Assembly: GCA_002435755.1 (NCBI GenBank)
Contig: DIYH01000008.1
Location: forward strand, 80,550 to 144,549
DNA: 64,000 bases
From: Flammeovirgaceae bacterium UBA6059
GTDB taxonomy: Bacteria; Bacteroidota; Bacteroidia; Cytophagales; Cyclobacteriaceae
Direction of reading: 5' to 3'
Part shown: in pieces, positions 1-8,221 of the stretch
Layout of the letters: each line of letters begins with the position of its first letter
Position numbering within the stretch: the first letter of the stretch is position 1
The notes under the pieces: generated by a model
What the model saw: the letters and a program-made list of their open reading frames with translations, nothing else
Told to the model about the DNA's origin: nothing
Databases searched by the model: none
Translations under genes and position numbers: made by a program

Positions 1-141
1 TATTTATGGGACTTCAGACTGTAGGTTCGATCATTTTCATCATTGTTGATGACTCGGTTTTGTAAATAATTAAATACTCCGGTAGGGTAAATAATCAGGC
101 AGCTGTAGAGTAAATGAGACCCCATAGATCAAGACTAAGAT

Positions 142-149
142 TATATTTG
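142..149 (+). promoter_or_regulatory. possible -7 promoter box before the sigma-factor gene
   Basis: TATATTTG fits the Bacteroidota -7 consensus TAnnTTTG. It ends 11 bases before the ATG at 161, which would give a very short leader. No TTG lies at the expected distance upstream, so the call is weak. Nothing else was recognised in bases 1-160. Confidence 0.3.
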
Positions 150-160
150 GCGCTTGGTCT

Positions 161-673
161 ATGAGTGCAACTGGATTTGATAAGCAGGATCTAAGGACAG
201 CCTACGATACACATTTCGAAGGTTTGCGTAATTTCTTGTATTACAAGTCTGGGAATATGGCTTTGGCGGAAGATTTGGTGCAGGAGGTGTTCATTAAGGT
301 ATGGGAAAAAAGAAGTACCATCGAAAAGGAAACCCTCAAAAGCCTGCTCTACACCATTGCCAACAACATGCTGCTAAACCACTTCAACCATATGAAAGTG
401 GTCAAGTCGCATGCGGAAGGAGAGTCTAAGGCGGTGCATAGCACAAGTCAGACACCTCAGTTTCAGATGGAAGAAGAGGAGTTTGGGAAGAAGCTGCAGC
501 GTGTCCTAGAAAAAATACCAGAAGGAAGTCGAGAGGTCTTCCTGATGAATAGGATAGAGAAAATAAAATATGACGAAATAGCTACCCGACTTGAACTGAG
601 TGTGAAGGCTGTTGAAAAACGGATGAGTAAAGCGCTCTCGGTGATTAAAGAAGAATTAGGCAGAAAACTGTAA
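161..673 (+). CDS. ECF RNA polymerase sigma factor, FecI-like
   Basis: Extracytoplasmic-function sigma factor, expected to direct RNA polymerase to a small regulon when its FecR partner releases or activates it. The 170-residue protein has only the two usual sigma domains: region 2 at about residues 12-75, with the core-binding motif DLVQEVFIKVWE, and region 4 at about 108-165, with a helix-turn-helix around YDEIATRLELSVKAVEKR. The ATG at 161 gives the normal family length. The stop overlaps the next start as TAATG, so sigma and FecR are translationally coupled. The FecR and TonB receptor genes that follow make this a cell-surface signalling unit. The ligand cannot be read from the sequence. 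Confidence 0.93.
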   Translation: MSATGFDKQDLRTAYDTHFEGLRNFLYYKSGNMALAEDLVQEVFIKVWEKRSTIEKETLKSLLYTIANNMLLNHFNHMKVVKSHAEGESKAVHSTSQTPQFQMEEEEFGKKLQRVLEKIPEGSREVFLMNRIEKIKYDEIATRLELSVKAVEKRMSKALSVIKEELGRKL

Positions 674-1542
674 TGGCCAACGATATCAATCATAACGCCC
701 TGGACAAAGAGACCCGAGAATTTCTCGAGCAGATGGAGTCCGCCAAGCTTCCTCCATCAACGCGGAGTAAGGAAGATATCTGGTCAAAGATTGACGCTGC
801 GACGGATACTCCCACTGAAGAAGTTGAGTCATCAGGTACCACGACCACTAGAGTACTTTGGCCATGGTATACAGCAGCAGCCTCAGTTGCGGCAATTATA
901 GGCTTCTTGGTCTTTTATCAATCAGGTTCGACGGTTCAGGTAGCTACTGCAAATGGACAGGTCGAAACTGTAGAATTACCAGATGGCTCGACAGTCACCT
1001 TGAATGCTCAAAGTGTCATAAGCTATGAAAGCGGTAACCCAAGGCAAATCGCTCTTGAAGGAGAAGCCTTCTTTGAAGTAGCTGAAGGTGATGAATTCTC
1101 TGTAACGACGAATCAAGCAGTAGTTACCGTTCTTGGTACTTCGTTCAATATCAAGGATCGTGGTGAAAGCTATGGTGTTGAGTGCAAAACGGGCAGAGTT
1201 AGAGTAGACATTAGCGACAGTGAATTCTCTGAAGAAATAACAGCCGGAGAAGGTGTCACCAGCACTGCTGGCGATGCTACATTAACCGAAGTATCTACAT
1301 CGCAGATAGGCGGCTGGCAATTAGGTGAGCTTTATTTCGAAGATGAAAACATCGTAGCTGTCATTGCCGAACTGGAACGCCAGTACGACATGAAGATCCT
1401 CATTGAAAATATTGACAACAGGCGATTTACCGGATATATTACAATTGGTGATATTACTGAGTCGTTGACTATGCTGTGTGAGCCACTAGGATTGACCTAT
1501 GAGATCACCGATTATAAGTCAGCAACCATTTCGATAGATTGA
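673..1542 (+). CDS. FecR-family anti-sigma / sigma regulator
   Basis: Inner-membrane regulator that passes a signal from the outer-membrane receptor to the upstream sigma factor. The 289 residues divide into a short cytoplasmic N-terminus (1-60) expected to hold the sigma factor, one membrane helix (about 64-82, WYTAAASVAAIIGFLVFY), a periplasmic FecR domain (about 92-190) and a C-terminal DUF4974 domain (about 215-289). The DUF4974 domain is thought to contact the receptor's STN domain. The start overlaps the sigma stop by one base, and the stop TGA at 1540-1542 overlaps the TTG start of the receptor. The family is clear from domain order and context; the signal is unknown. Confidence 0.93.
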   Translation: MANDINHNALDKETREFLEQMESAKLPPSTRSKEDIWSKIDAATDTPTEEVESSGTTTTRVLWPWYTAAASVAAIIGFLVFYQSGSTVQVATANGQVETVELPDGSTVTLNAQSVISYESGNPRQIALEGEAFFEVAEGDEFSVTTNQAVVTVLGTSFNIKDRGESYGVECKTGRVRVDISDSEFSEEITAGEGVTSTAGDATLTEVSTSQIGGWQLGELYFEDENIVAVIAELERQYDMKILIENIDNRRFTGYITIGDITESLTMLCEPLGLTYEITDYKSATISID

Positions 1543-4196
1543 GATCATTCCTCCTCTTCTTTTGGACCTTATCCTTACTACTGTCCAACAATCTGCATGC
1601 ACAGAAGTATTCTTATTCTGGCACAGGTGAGCCGCTAGAGGAAGTGCTGCAAGAGCTTACTTCAACTTATGATCTCAAGTTAAGTTTCGATCCAAACAAA
1701 GTGGCAGAGCATCGAGTTGATGGTGGCTACACTGGCAAGAACCCAAATGACCTGCTCAATGCCATATTCGATGACCTACCATTCAAGGTCAAAAAGACTG
1801 GGTCAGTCTTTTTGATTGTACCCTCTAAGCGGGTAGCCCAAAATCAGTTTTCCGGTAGGATCATAGACCAAACTTCTAAACAGCCGCTCGCTTACGCTTA
1901 CATTCAGATTGGGAATGACGCTTCAGTACTAACCGACCAAAATGGCCGGTATCGTTTCAGCTTGTTTGAAGGCTCTGCCAGACTTAAAATACGCTATGTG
2001 GGCTATGAAGCAAAAGAAATTTCAGTCAGAGCAGGACAATCCATCGACGATATCAAAATGCAGCAAGATCCGACCATGCTGCCTGATTTTGTACTAGATG
2101 ACCACCGTGCTTCCGAGCATGCCAGTATTGTCAGCCAGTTTTCCATCAATCCGGCACAAATCAACTCGATCCCTGCACTTGGTGAACCCGATGTGTTCAA
2201 GTCACTTCAACTGCTGCCTGGTATTAGAGCGACCGATGAGTCATCCTCCGGCCTTGTGGTGCGAGGGTCTGCTCCAGAACAAAACCTTGTGCTTCTTGAC
2301 GGCTTTACCTTGTATCAACTGGATCATTTCTTTGGCATCTTCTCCACGTTCAACCCTAATACCATCAATCATGTCGACATCTATAAAGGAGGCTTTATGG
2401 CCAGGTACGGTGGTAGGGTCTCGAGTGTAGTCGATGCTACCGCAAAAAGCGCCAATCGAGATGGAGTTGCAGGTGGCGTTGGACTAAATATGACAAGTGT
2501 CAATGGCTATATAGAAGTGCCCATCGGCGAAAAACTAGGATTCATGTTCGGAGCACGGAGGTCTCATAATACCCTCCTCAATAGCGGAGTGTATCAACAA
2601 TTCTTGAACAACAACCGTGTAGACATCCTTCAGGCGCAAGAGCCAGAGTTTGAGCAAGAGGAAATCACGCTCGATCCAGAATTTGAATTCTACGATATGA
2701 GTGGGAAACTCCGCTGGCGACCCTCAGAAAAGAGTATCATCGACCTGAATTTCTTTGCTAGCGAGGATGACTATGAAGGTACTTACGAAGATGAAGAGGA
2801 TTTCGCAGCTTTCGGTTACGAAGATGTAGCCTACTGGGGCAATCTTGGAATGAGTGTACTATGGAACCAGACTTGGAACGAGCGTCATAATAGTCTCCTT
2901 ACTTTTAGTCTGTCATCTTATGATAGCTACTCATTGTCAGACACTGAAGCATTATTTCTCGAATTCGATGAGGACGAAGAATCCGACGAGGATGAAGAAT
3001 TCGAAGATGACGACCCTTTTGAAGAGTTTGAAGCAGATACTGCATTTGTACAGTTTGCATTGGAAAAAGACAATACGATCAGTGACTTCACTTTTGACTG
3101 GCAGCATGAAATAAAAATCGGGGATGAGAGTTCGGTACTTTTTGGAACAGCTTTGACCATCTATGAGACCTTGTACAACATTACCTATCGGGATGAAGAC
3201 GGGCAATTCAGTGATTCGCTCAATAACGCTGCTGCGTTGAGTTCGCTCTATGCTGAATACAGGACCCCACCGGGCCCGTTCAGATTCAATTTCGGTCTTA
3301 GGTACAACTACTACGACATTCTCAATCGGGCTGACTTTGAGCCACGCATCAGCGGAGCATATCAGATCAATGATAACTTAACCCTAAGCGCCGCATGGTC
3401 GCACCATCATCAATACATCAACAGACTTTCGCTATCACCTTTTGGCAACAGCGACCAATATTACTGGGTGGTCTCTGATGATGAAATTCCCGTCCTCTTC
3501 AGTCAACACTTCATTGGGGGCATCAGCTACCGCAATGAGCATTGGCAGTTTGACCTTGAAGGCTACTATAAAAACAGCAGCGGTCTTTTAGAATCAGAGT
3601 TTGTGTTGTTCGCCCAGGAGGCCGCAGATGAAGAAGATGAATTTGGTGAAGGAGAAAATTTCGCTTCTGGGCTGGACTTTTTTGCAAAGTATAGGTCAGA
3701 CCGATTTACTACCTGGTTCAGTTATGCTTTAGGCTTTTCTGAAAATCAATTTCCAGGAATCAAGTTTGGTGAGCGGTACTGGTCACTTTATGACCAGCGC
3801 CATGAATTCAATCAGGTGAACATGATCAAACTAGGCCCATGGGAGTTCTCTTCAATTTTTGTACTTGGTTCAGGCAGTAGGTACACTCCTGCCCTACCTG
3901 TTTTGGAAGATGAGACCTTTGTTTACGACATTGATCTTCTTAATGATTTACAACTACCAATGTATCATCGTTTGGACATGAGTGTCAAGCGCACCTTTGA
4001 AGTCAAGCGTATGAGATTTGAAACTGGCTTTACGTTGTTCAATGTATACAACAGACGAAATATCAAATCACGCAGATATACTGGCACATTTGAGTTCAAC
4101 GAGGAAGAAGATGAAGCCGAGTTCAGGATACAGCCGGTTGACATTGCCCTATTGGGAATCACCCCGAACTTCTTCTTGAATATTCATTTCCGTTAG
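1539..4196 (+). CDS. TonB-dependent outer-membrane receptor with STN signalling domain
   Basis: Outer-membrane, TonB-powered transporter that also signals to FecR. In order: signal peptide (about 1-21, ending LHAQ); STN domain (about 24-85); carboxypeptidase-regulatory-like beta domain (about 103-180, FSGRIIDQTSKQPLAYAYI); plug (about 205-310, with LVVRGSAPEQNLVLLDG); and the barrel to the C-terminal LNIHFR strand. At 885 residues it lies in the family's size range. The first usable start is TTG at 1539, overlapping the fecR stop as TTGA; no ATG lies near the signal peptide. Three predicted loops are very acidic (about residues 475-500, 694-708 and 850-860), which is unusual and matches the acidic lipoprotein downstream. 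No SusD partner is present. The substrate is unknown; a cationic ligand is an inference. Confidence 0.92.
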   Translation: MRSFLLFFWTLSLLLSNNLHAQKYSYSGTGEPLEEVLQELTSTYDLKLSFDPNKVAEHRVDGGYTGKNPNDLLNAIFDDLPFKVKKTGSVFLIVPSKRVAQNQFSGRIIDQTSKQPLAYAYIQIGNDASVLTDQNGRYRFSLFEGSARLKIRYVGYEAKEISVRAGQSIDDIKMQQDPTMLPDFVLDDHRASEHASIVSQFSINPAQINSIPALGEPDVFKSLQLLPGIRATDESSSGLVVRGSAPEQNLVLLDGFTLYQLDHFFGIFSTFNPNTINHVDIYKGGFMARYGGRVSSVVDATAKSANRDGVAGGVGLNMTSVNGYIEVPIGEKLGFMFGARRSHNTLLNSGVYQQFLNNNRVDILQAQEPEFEQEEITLDPEFEFYDMSGKLRWRPSEKSIIDLNFFASEDDYEGTYEDEEDFAAFGYEDVAYWGNLGMSVLWNQTWNERHNSLLTFSLSSYDSYSLSDTEALFLEFDEDEESDEDEEFEDDDPFEEFEADTAFVQFALEKDNTISDFTFDWQHEIKIGDESSVLFGTALTIYETLYNITYRDEDGQFSDSLNNAAALSSLYAEYRTPPGPFRFNFGLRYNYYDILNRADFEPRISGAYQINDNLTLSAAWSHHHQYINRLSLSPFGNSDQYYWVVSDDEIPVLFSQHFIGGISYRNEHWQFDLEGYYKNSSGLLESEFVLFAQEAADEEDEFGEGENFASGLDFFAKYRSDRFTTWFSYALGFSENQFPGIKFGERYWSLYDQRHEFNQVNMIKLGPWEFSSIFVLGSGSRYTPALPVLEDETFVYDIDLLNDLQLPMYHRLDMSVKRTFEVKRMRFETGFTLFNVYNRRNIKSRRYTGTFEFNEEEDEAEFRIQPVDIALLGITPNFFLNIHFR

Positions 4197-4215
4197 GAGA
4201 AAGTATTGAATTCCC

Positions 4216-4373
4216 TGCTCCTCGCCGTTGTGGGTGTTGTCATCCACAACCTAGAAAGACTTATCGGTGACAACACTGGGCACGGGCAACAGAATTGGGC
4301 CTCCACCCGCCATACCTTGTGTCCTCACAAGGCTCTTTCATATGGTTTATGAGGACACAAACCATGTCTTTTT
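4216..4373 (+). other. structured intergenic element with competing hairpins
   Basis: The 376-base gap between receptor and lipoprotein holds several mutually exclusive stems. (a) 4228-4237 pairs with 4242-4251, while 4235-4243 can instead pair with 4268-4276. (b) 4315-4321 pairs with 4326-4332 (7 bp), and 4342-4348 pairs with 4359-4365, followed by T-rich 4367-4373, which looks like a terminator. (c) 4317-4327 can instead pair perfectly over 11 bp with 4350-4360, which breaks both stems in (b). GC content over 4211-4330 is about 54% by my count, well above the AT-rich DNA after it. This could be an attenuator, a structured RNA or a dispersed repeat. I do not recognise a named riboswitch. Confidence 0.45.
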
Positions 4374-4479
4374 AATTTCTTTACGAATATTCATAATCGT
4401 GGCGAAAAAGTTACAAATAAGCTCCAGTCCCAGTTTTATAGCATTGTTCACGTTTGAATCAAACTTCATGAAAAGAGTA

Positions 4480-4511
4480 GAATTAAATTTTTTCTAAAAA
4501 AAGTTTAATTC
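4480..4511. other. AT-rich inverted repeat upstream of the lipoprotein
   Basis: GAATTAAA at 4480-4487 pairs with TTTAATTC at 4504-4511, and T and A runs between them extend the stem. It is about 60 bases before the lipoprotein start, so it may be an extra terminator or an AT-rich upstream element. The rest of 4374-4572 is AT-rich. TATTTTTTG at about 4519-4527 only loosely resembles a -7 box, with one extra base in the spacer. Confidence 0.35.
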
Positions 4512-4572
4512 GTGGTAGGGTATTTTTTGAGGGGCCTGTAGACTTCCTATAAACCTTAAATTTAATATCAAC

Positions 4573-6645
4573 ATGAAGTCGATGAAACAATCCACCAGGG
4601 CGGTACTCTTGTACACCACTATTTTGGCCCTGATCACTTTTGCTTGTTCTGAAGATGAAATGCCAGTTACGGCAAGTGACCCTCTCAGTTTTGATGACCC
4701 TGCCGTCATCGATACTCCCACCAACAGGGCATCTACTAGTCAAGGACTAGCCATGAGTCTTTTTAGCTCACGAGACAGACTACACTCCCTTGGTCTCGGT
4801 GGTCCAACAGGCTTTTTATTTACACTATCGACCGCTTCCAATGGTCGTACACTTGGCGGTCCTTTTAGTGCCTCAAGAGGAATCAACTCTTCAAGTAATG
4901 CTCGCACGTTGGATGGACCTGGCATCTGCTTCCAGGAGACGTTCTCAGAGTTTACCGATGGCAGCTATGAGTTCATCCTTGACTTTGGTGAAGGATGCGA
5001 AACCGAAGGTGAATTCTTTAAAGGCAAAATGATCGAGAGAGGTTCTTACACTGAAACCACTTTTGAAGGAAGTGTTGAGTACATCGGTTTTGGTGGTTCT
5101 GACTGGACAGTCGATGGTACCGAAACATACAGTGGTACATGGACCGGGGATGAAGATAGTGAGGACTGGTCCGTAGAGTTTGACTTCCAGGCTTCATTAA
5201 CTGAAACATATACAGAAGACTTTGATGGACAATCTGAGACTATTACGGTAGTCACTGAGATTTCTGGTAAGGAAAAAGAAGATGGAAATAGCTTCACCAT
5301 ACTAGAAGCCAATGAAAGCTCTACGGTAACCTTTGGTAGCGATAGCGGCTCAGAAACCTACCAATCTACCGTTACCAGCCCCATCGTAGAAAACTACGCT
5401 TGCGACGAGCAAGGTGTATATGTGCCTGTCAGTGGTACTGTGGCGGCCACTTATGAGATCACTGAAGGCGACAGCACTTACACAGAGGACATCAGAATCG
5501 ATTATGGTGATGGGACTTGTGATAACCTAGCGGAAATATCAATTAACGGCGAGACAGAAAGTCTGGACTTATTCGAAGAATTCGAAGATGAGTGGGAAGA
5601 AGAATGGGAAGATGACGAAGACGAGGAAGGCGAAGAGGATGAAGAAGATGAGGACTTTGAGGATCTGGATATTCAGTTTGTTGAAGAACTGGTCTATGAT
5701 GAGACGTGCAACGAGTATGTAGACGGCTTAGTGGAGATCTACTATGGTGAAGAATTAGTCGCAACAGTTGACCTTGGTGATGGCACTTGCGATGGAGAAG
5801 TAACCATATGTGAAGCTGATGAAAATGGCGAACTCGTATGCGAAACGGTATCAAGTGAGGAATTCGAGGAACTGCTCGATGAGCTTGAAGATGGAGATGA
5901 ATTTGACGACTACTATGAAGATCTTGATATCAGATTTGCGCAAGACCTTGTATTTGACGAGACCTGCGGCGAGTATGTATCAGGTGTGATCGAAGTATAC
6001 GAAGGAGAAGAGTTGATTGCCACCGCTGATCTAGGTGATGGCACTTGTGATGGTGAAGTCACAGTATGCGAAGTAATCGATGGCGAGTCAGTCTGTGAAA
6101 CGATCACGGCAGCCGAGTTTGAAGAGTTCATGGAGGACCTTGAGGATTATGATGAAGATTTTGAAGAATACGAGATCACATTCAGCCAGGAACTTGTCAT
6201 GAGCAATGACTGCAACGAGTACGTATCTGGCGTGGTTGACGTGTATGAAGCTAACGAGCTTGTATTCCAAATCGATCTTGGTGACGGTACTTGCGATAAT
6301 GAGATCACGCTTTGTGAAACCGATGAAAATGGTCAGACATTCTGTGAAACACTTCCTTATGAGGAATTCGAATACTTCCTAGAAGAAATGGAAGAAGAAG
6401 CCGAGGACGATGAGGAAGATGGTGAAGACGAAGAGGGCGAAGATGAGGATGAAGAAGAAGGCGAAGAGGATGACGCTGAGGACGAAGACGAAGATGGTGA
6501 GGACGAGGAAGATGAGGAAGGAGAAGATGCCGAAGATGAGGACGAAGAAGGTGATGAAGACGAAGATGAGGATGGAGAAGATGAGGATGGAGAGGACGAA
6601 GACGAGGAAGACGAAGATGAAACCGGAGACGGTACTAACGGATAA
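4573..6645 (+). CDS. large acidic, repeat-containing surface lipoprotein
   Basis: I do not recognise a named family. The 690-residue protein starts with a lipoprotein signal peptide and Cys25 (context ITFAC). The SEDE that follows the cysteine resembles the S(D/E)3 export signal that sends Bacteroidota lipoproteins to the cell surface. Residues 30-275 are Ser/Thr/Gly-rich and probably beta-structured. One degenerate and three clear tandem repeats of 82-86 residues follow (364-449, 450-531, 532-612). Each clear repeat has four cysteines and a DLGDGTCD motif, and acidic stretches separate the repeats. The last ~80 residues are almost entirely Asp, Glu and Gly. Disulfide-stabilised repeats with Asp-rich loops suggest cation or calcium binding, but this is inference. 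A terminator follows at once. It may be a partner of the acidic-looped receptor upstream. Confidence 0.8.
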   Translation: MKSMKQSTRAVLLYTTILALITFACSEDEMPVTASDPLSFDDPAVIDTPTNRASTSQGLAMSLFSSRDRLHSLGLGGPTGFLFTLSTASNGRTLGGPFSASRGINSSSNARTLDGPGICFQETFSEFTDGSYEFILDFGEGCETEGEFFKGKMIERGSYTETTFEGSVEYIGFGGSDWTVDGTETYSGTWTGDEDSEDWSVEFDFQASLTETYTEDFDGQSETITVVTEISGKEKEDGNSFTILEANESSTVTFGSDSGSETYQSTVTSPIVENYACDEQGVYVPVSGTVAATYEITEGDSTYTEDIRIDYGDGTCDNLAEISINGETESLDLFEEFEDEWEEEWEDDEDEEGEEDEEDEDFEDLDIQFVEELVYDETCNEYVDGLVEIYYGEELVATVDLGDGTCDGEVTICEADENGELVCETVSSEEFEELLDELEDGDEFDDYYEDLDIRFAQDLVFDETCGEYVSGVIEVYEGEELIATADLGDGTCDGEVTVCEVIDGESVCETITAAEFEEFMEDLEDYDEDFEEYEITFSQELVMSNDCNEYVSGVVDVYEANELVFQIDLGDGTCDNEITLCETDENGQTFCETLPYEEFEYFLEEMEEEAEDDEEDGEDEEGEDEDEEEGEEDDAEDEDEDGEDEEDEEGEDAEDEDEEGDEDEDEDGEDEDGEDEDEEDEDETGDGTNG
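5662..6408 (+). repeat. three in-frame tandem repeats in the lipoprotein gene
   Basis: Units begin at about 5662 (DLDIQF), 5920 (DLDIRF) and 6166 (EYEITF), spaced 258 and 246 bases, and are about 82-86 codons long. Conserved points are ETC/DC-x-EYVSG, then DLGDGTCD[G/N]E, then two further cysteines (ICEA...VCET type), then an acidic EEFEE-like linker. A degenerate unit with DYGDGTCDN precedes them at about residues 275-350. The units differ in sequence, so the duplication is old. Confidence 0.85.
6385..6640 (+). repeat. low-complexity GAN-codon tract (Asp/Glu tail)
   Basis: Nearly every codon is GAA, GAG, GAT or GAC with scattered GGN, so the plus strand is strongly purine-rich. It encodes the acidic tail of the lipoprotein. 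Such tracts are prone to in-frame length change and create spurious open frames on other strands. Confidence 0.85.
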
Positions 6646-6670
6646 GCTTTCTTAAGCAGGTGTGTGTGAA

Positions 6671-6708
6671 GACCACTGGGCTGAGTTTAGCCCGGTGGTC
6701 CTTTTTTT
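6671..6708 (+). terminator. rho-independent terminator after the lipoprotein
   Basis: GACCACTGGGCT (6671-6682) pairs with AGCCCGGTGGTC (6689-6700) with one G-T pair and a 6-base loop. It is followed by C and seven T. It ends the lipoprotein transcript 26 bases after the stop. Confidence 0.92.
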
Positions 6709-6715
6709 AACTTTG
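6708..6715 (+). promoter_or_regulatory. possible -7 box of the thioredoxin-ApbE operon
   Basis: TAACTTTG matches TAnnTTTG and begins at the last T of the preceding terminator, 37 bases before the ATG at 6753. No TTG is found 19-20 bases upstream, so this is tentative. A promoter is nonetheless expected here because of the terminator. Confidence 0.3.
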
Positions 6716-6752
6716 ACAAGTCGCCCAAATAGGCGATCTTAACTATACTCTT

Positions 6753-7193
6753 ATGACTTATCGTATTGCATTTTTTTTCATTTCAATTTTTTTGAGCCTA
6801 CCGGCAATAGCCCAGGATTGGTTGACCGATCTTGATGAAGCCAAAAAGCTTTCTGAGGCAACCAACAGACCAATCGTTCTTGTTTTTCAGGGATCAGACT
6901 GGTGTGCACCTTGCATCAAACTGGATCGAGAAGTTTGGAGCACCGATCTATTCAAAAGCTATGCTCAAGACAGCTATGTGATGGTCCAGGCTGACTTTCC
7001 ACGCAAAAAACAGAATCAGCTTCCAAAAGCGCAGCAACACGCCAACGATCAATTGGCGGAACGTTACAACCCGGAGGGTATATTTCCTCTGGTCGCCATA
7101 TTGAACAGTGGCGGTGAGGTGTTGATGATTACTGGCTACAAGGGCATGTCACCCGAAGCTTACATCCTGCACCTCAACAGTCACAGCTCTTAG
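6753..7193 (+). CDS. exported thioredoxin-like protein
   Basis: Periplasmic thiol-disulfide protein of the thioredoxin fold. The 146 residues begin with a signal peptide (about 1-21, ending AIAQ), followed by the fold. The redox motif is WCAPC with Cys51 and Cys54. Downstream, GIFPLVAIL provides the cis-proline loop typical of the fold. It is the first gene of an operon with ApbE, DUF4266 and DUF3570 genes, and the next start is 20 bases away. A sensible role is to keep the Cys-rich DUF4266 protein or an ApbE partner reduced; that is inference from context. The family assignment is secure. Confidence 0.88.
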   Translation: MTYRIAFFFISIFLSLPAIAQDWLTDLDEAKKLSEATNRPIVLVFQGSDWCAPCIKLDREVWSTDLFKSYAQDSYVMVQADFPRKKQNQLPKAQQHANDQLAERYNPEGIFPLVAILNSGGEVLMITGYKGMSPEAYILHLNSHSS

Positions 7194-7213
7194 GTACAAT
7201 AAGAACAAGAGAA

Positions 7214-8221
7214 ATGAACACCTTTAGAAAGCAACGTCCATTCACTGGATTGATGCTAGTACTATTGCTGTTAACTAGCATTGAGAGCTTCAGTCAGTCC
7301 GTTTTCAACCGAACGCTCAAGCTGATGGGTAGCCGGTTTAACATTACGGTAGTAGCAGACAATCAATCCGAGGCAGATCAGTATATCGACATTGCGGTAG
7401 CGGAGATCAAGCGAATTGAGCGGCTCATATCTTCATGGGATCCTGATTCACAGACCTCCAGTATCAATGTCAATGCTGGAATCCGACCAATAGCCGTAGA
7501 CAAGGAATTGTATCAGTTGATCGAGCGATCTATCAATATCTCGAAACTCACAGATGGCGCGTTTGACATCAGTTACGCATCAATGGATAGAATCTGGTCA
7601 TTTGATGGATCGGAGGCCAATGTTCCTGAACCAGAAGTGATCGCTAGTTCTATCGACAAAATTGGTTTCGATCAGATCATCCTTGATACTGATGAAAAGT
7701 CAATTTTCCTGGCGCAAAAAGGAATGAAAATTGGCTTTGGTGCCATCGGCAAGGGCTATGCTGCCGATAAAGCCAAGAGTGTGCTCATCAACGCTGGTGT
7801 AGAAGCTGGTATCATCAACGCTTCTGGAGACATGAACACCTGGGGTACGCAACCTGACGGATCTCCATGGCAAGTGGCGATCATCAACCCATTTGATAAG
7901 ACAAAGCCGTTTGCTTCTTTGCCGATTCATCACGGAGCGGTGGTCACAAGCGGCAACTACGAAAAATACCTGACCATTGATGGTGAGCGTCACGCGCATA
8001 TCATTGACCCAAGATCAGGTTGGCCGGTCAAAGGCATTCTGAGCGTTACCATATTCGCCCCTAAAGCGGAGTTGGCAGATGCACTTGCCACGGGCGTTTT
8101 CGTCATGGATCTCGAATCAGGTCTCGACCGTATCAATCAACTACCGGAAATCGAGTGCATCATCGTCGACGACAAAGGACATCTCCACACATCCGATCAC
8201 ATTCAAATTACCGCACCATGA
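7214..8221 (+). CDS. apbE: FAD:protein FMN transferase (ApbE family)
   Basis: Mg-dependent enzyme that takes FMN from FAD and attaches it to Thr/Ser of extracytoplasmic flavoproteins. The 335 residues begin with a signal peptide (about 1-28). Family motifs are MGSRFNI (38-44), GFGAIGKGYAADKA (174-187), GIINASGD (199-206), HIIDPRSG (262-269) and the metal-site Asp in LADALATG (289). ATG at 7214 suits the signal peptide. The stop overlaps the DUF4266 start as ATGA. No flavin-acceptor protein of the NqrB/RnfG/FMN-binding type is present in the window, so its target here is unknown. Confidence 0.93.
   Translation: MNTFRKQRPFTGLMLVLLLLTSIESFSQSVFNRTLKLMGSRFNITVVADNQSEADQYIDIAVAEIKRIERLISSWDPDSQTSSINVNAGIRPIAVDKELYQLIERSINISKLTDGAFDISYASMDRIWSFDGSEANVPEPEVIASSIDKIGFDQIILDTDEKSIFLAQKGMKIGFGAIGKGYAADKAKSVLINAGVEAGIINASGDMNTWGTQPDGSPWQVAIINPFDKTKPFASLPIHHGAVVTSGNYEKYLTIDGERHAHIIDPRSGWPVKGILSVTIFAPKAELADALATGVFVMDLESGLDRINQLPEIECIIVDDKGHLHTSDHIQITAP

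Noticed and set aside
4267..4497. Open frame of about 76 codons in the receptor-lipoprotein gap
   Set aside because: Non-ATG start, overlaps the hairpins, odd composition and no family resemblance. The structured RNA/repeat reading fits better.
5543..5854. Antisense open frame in the lipoprotein repeats (His/Leu/Arg-rich)
   Set aside because: Shadow of the GAN-rich acidic codons on the other strand, with no coding features of its own.
6385..6640. GAN tract as a CRISPR array or microsatellite element
   Set aside because: No regular repeat-spacer units; it is plainly the coding sequence of the acidic tail.
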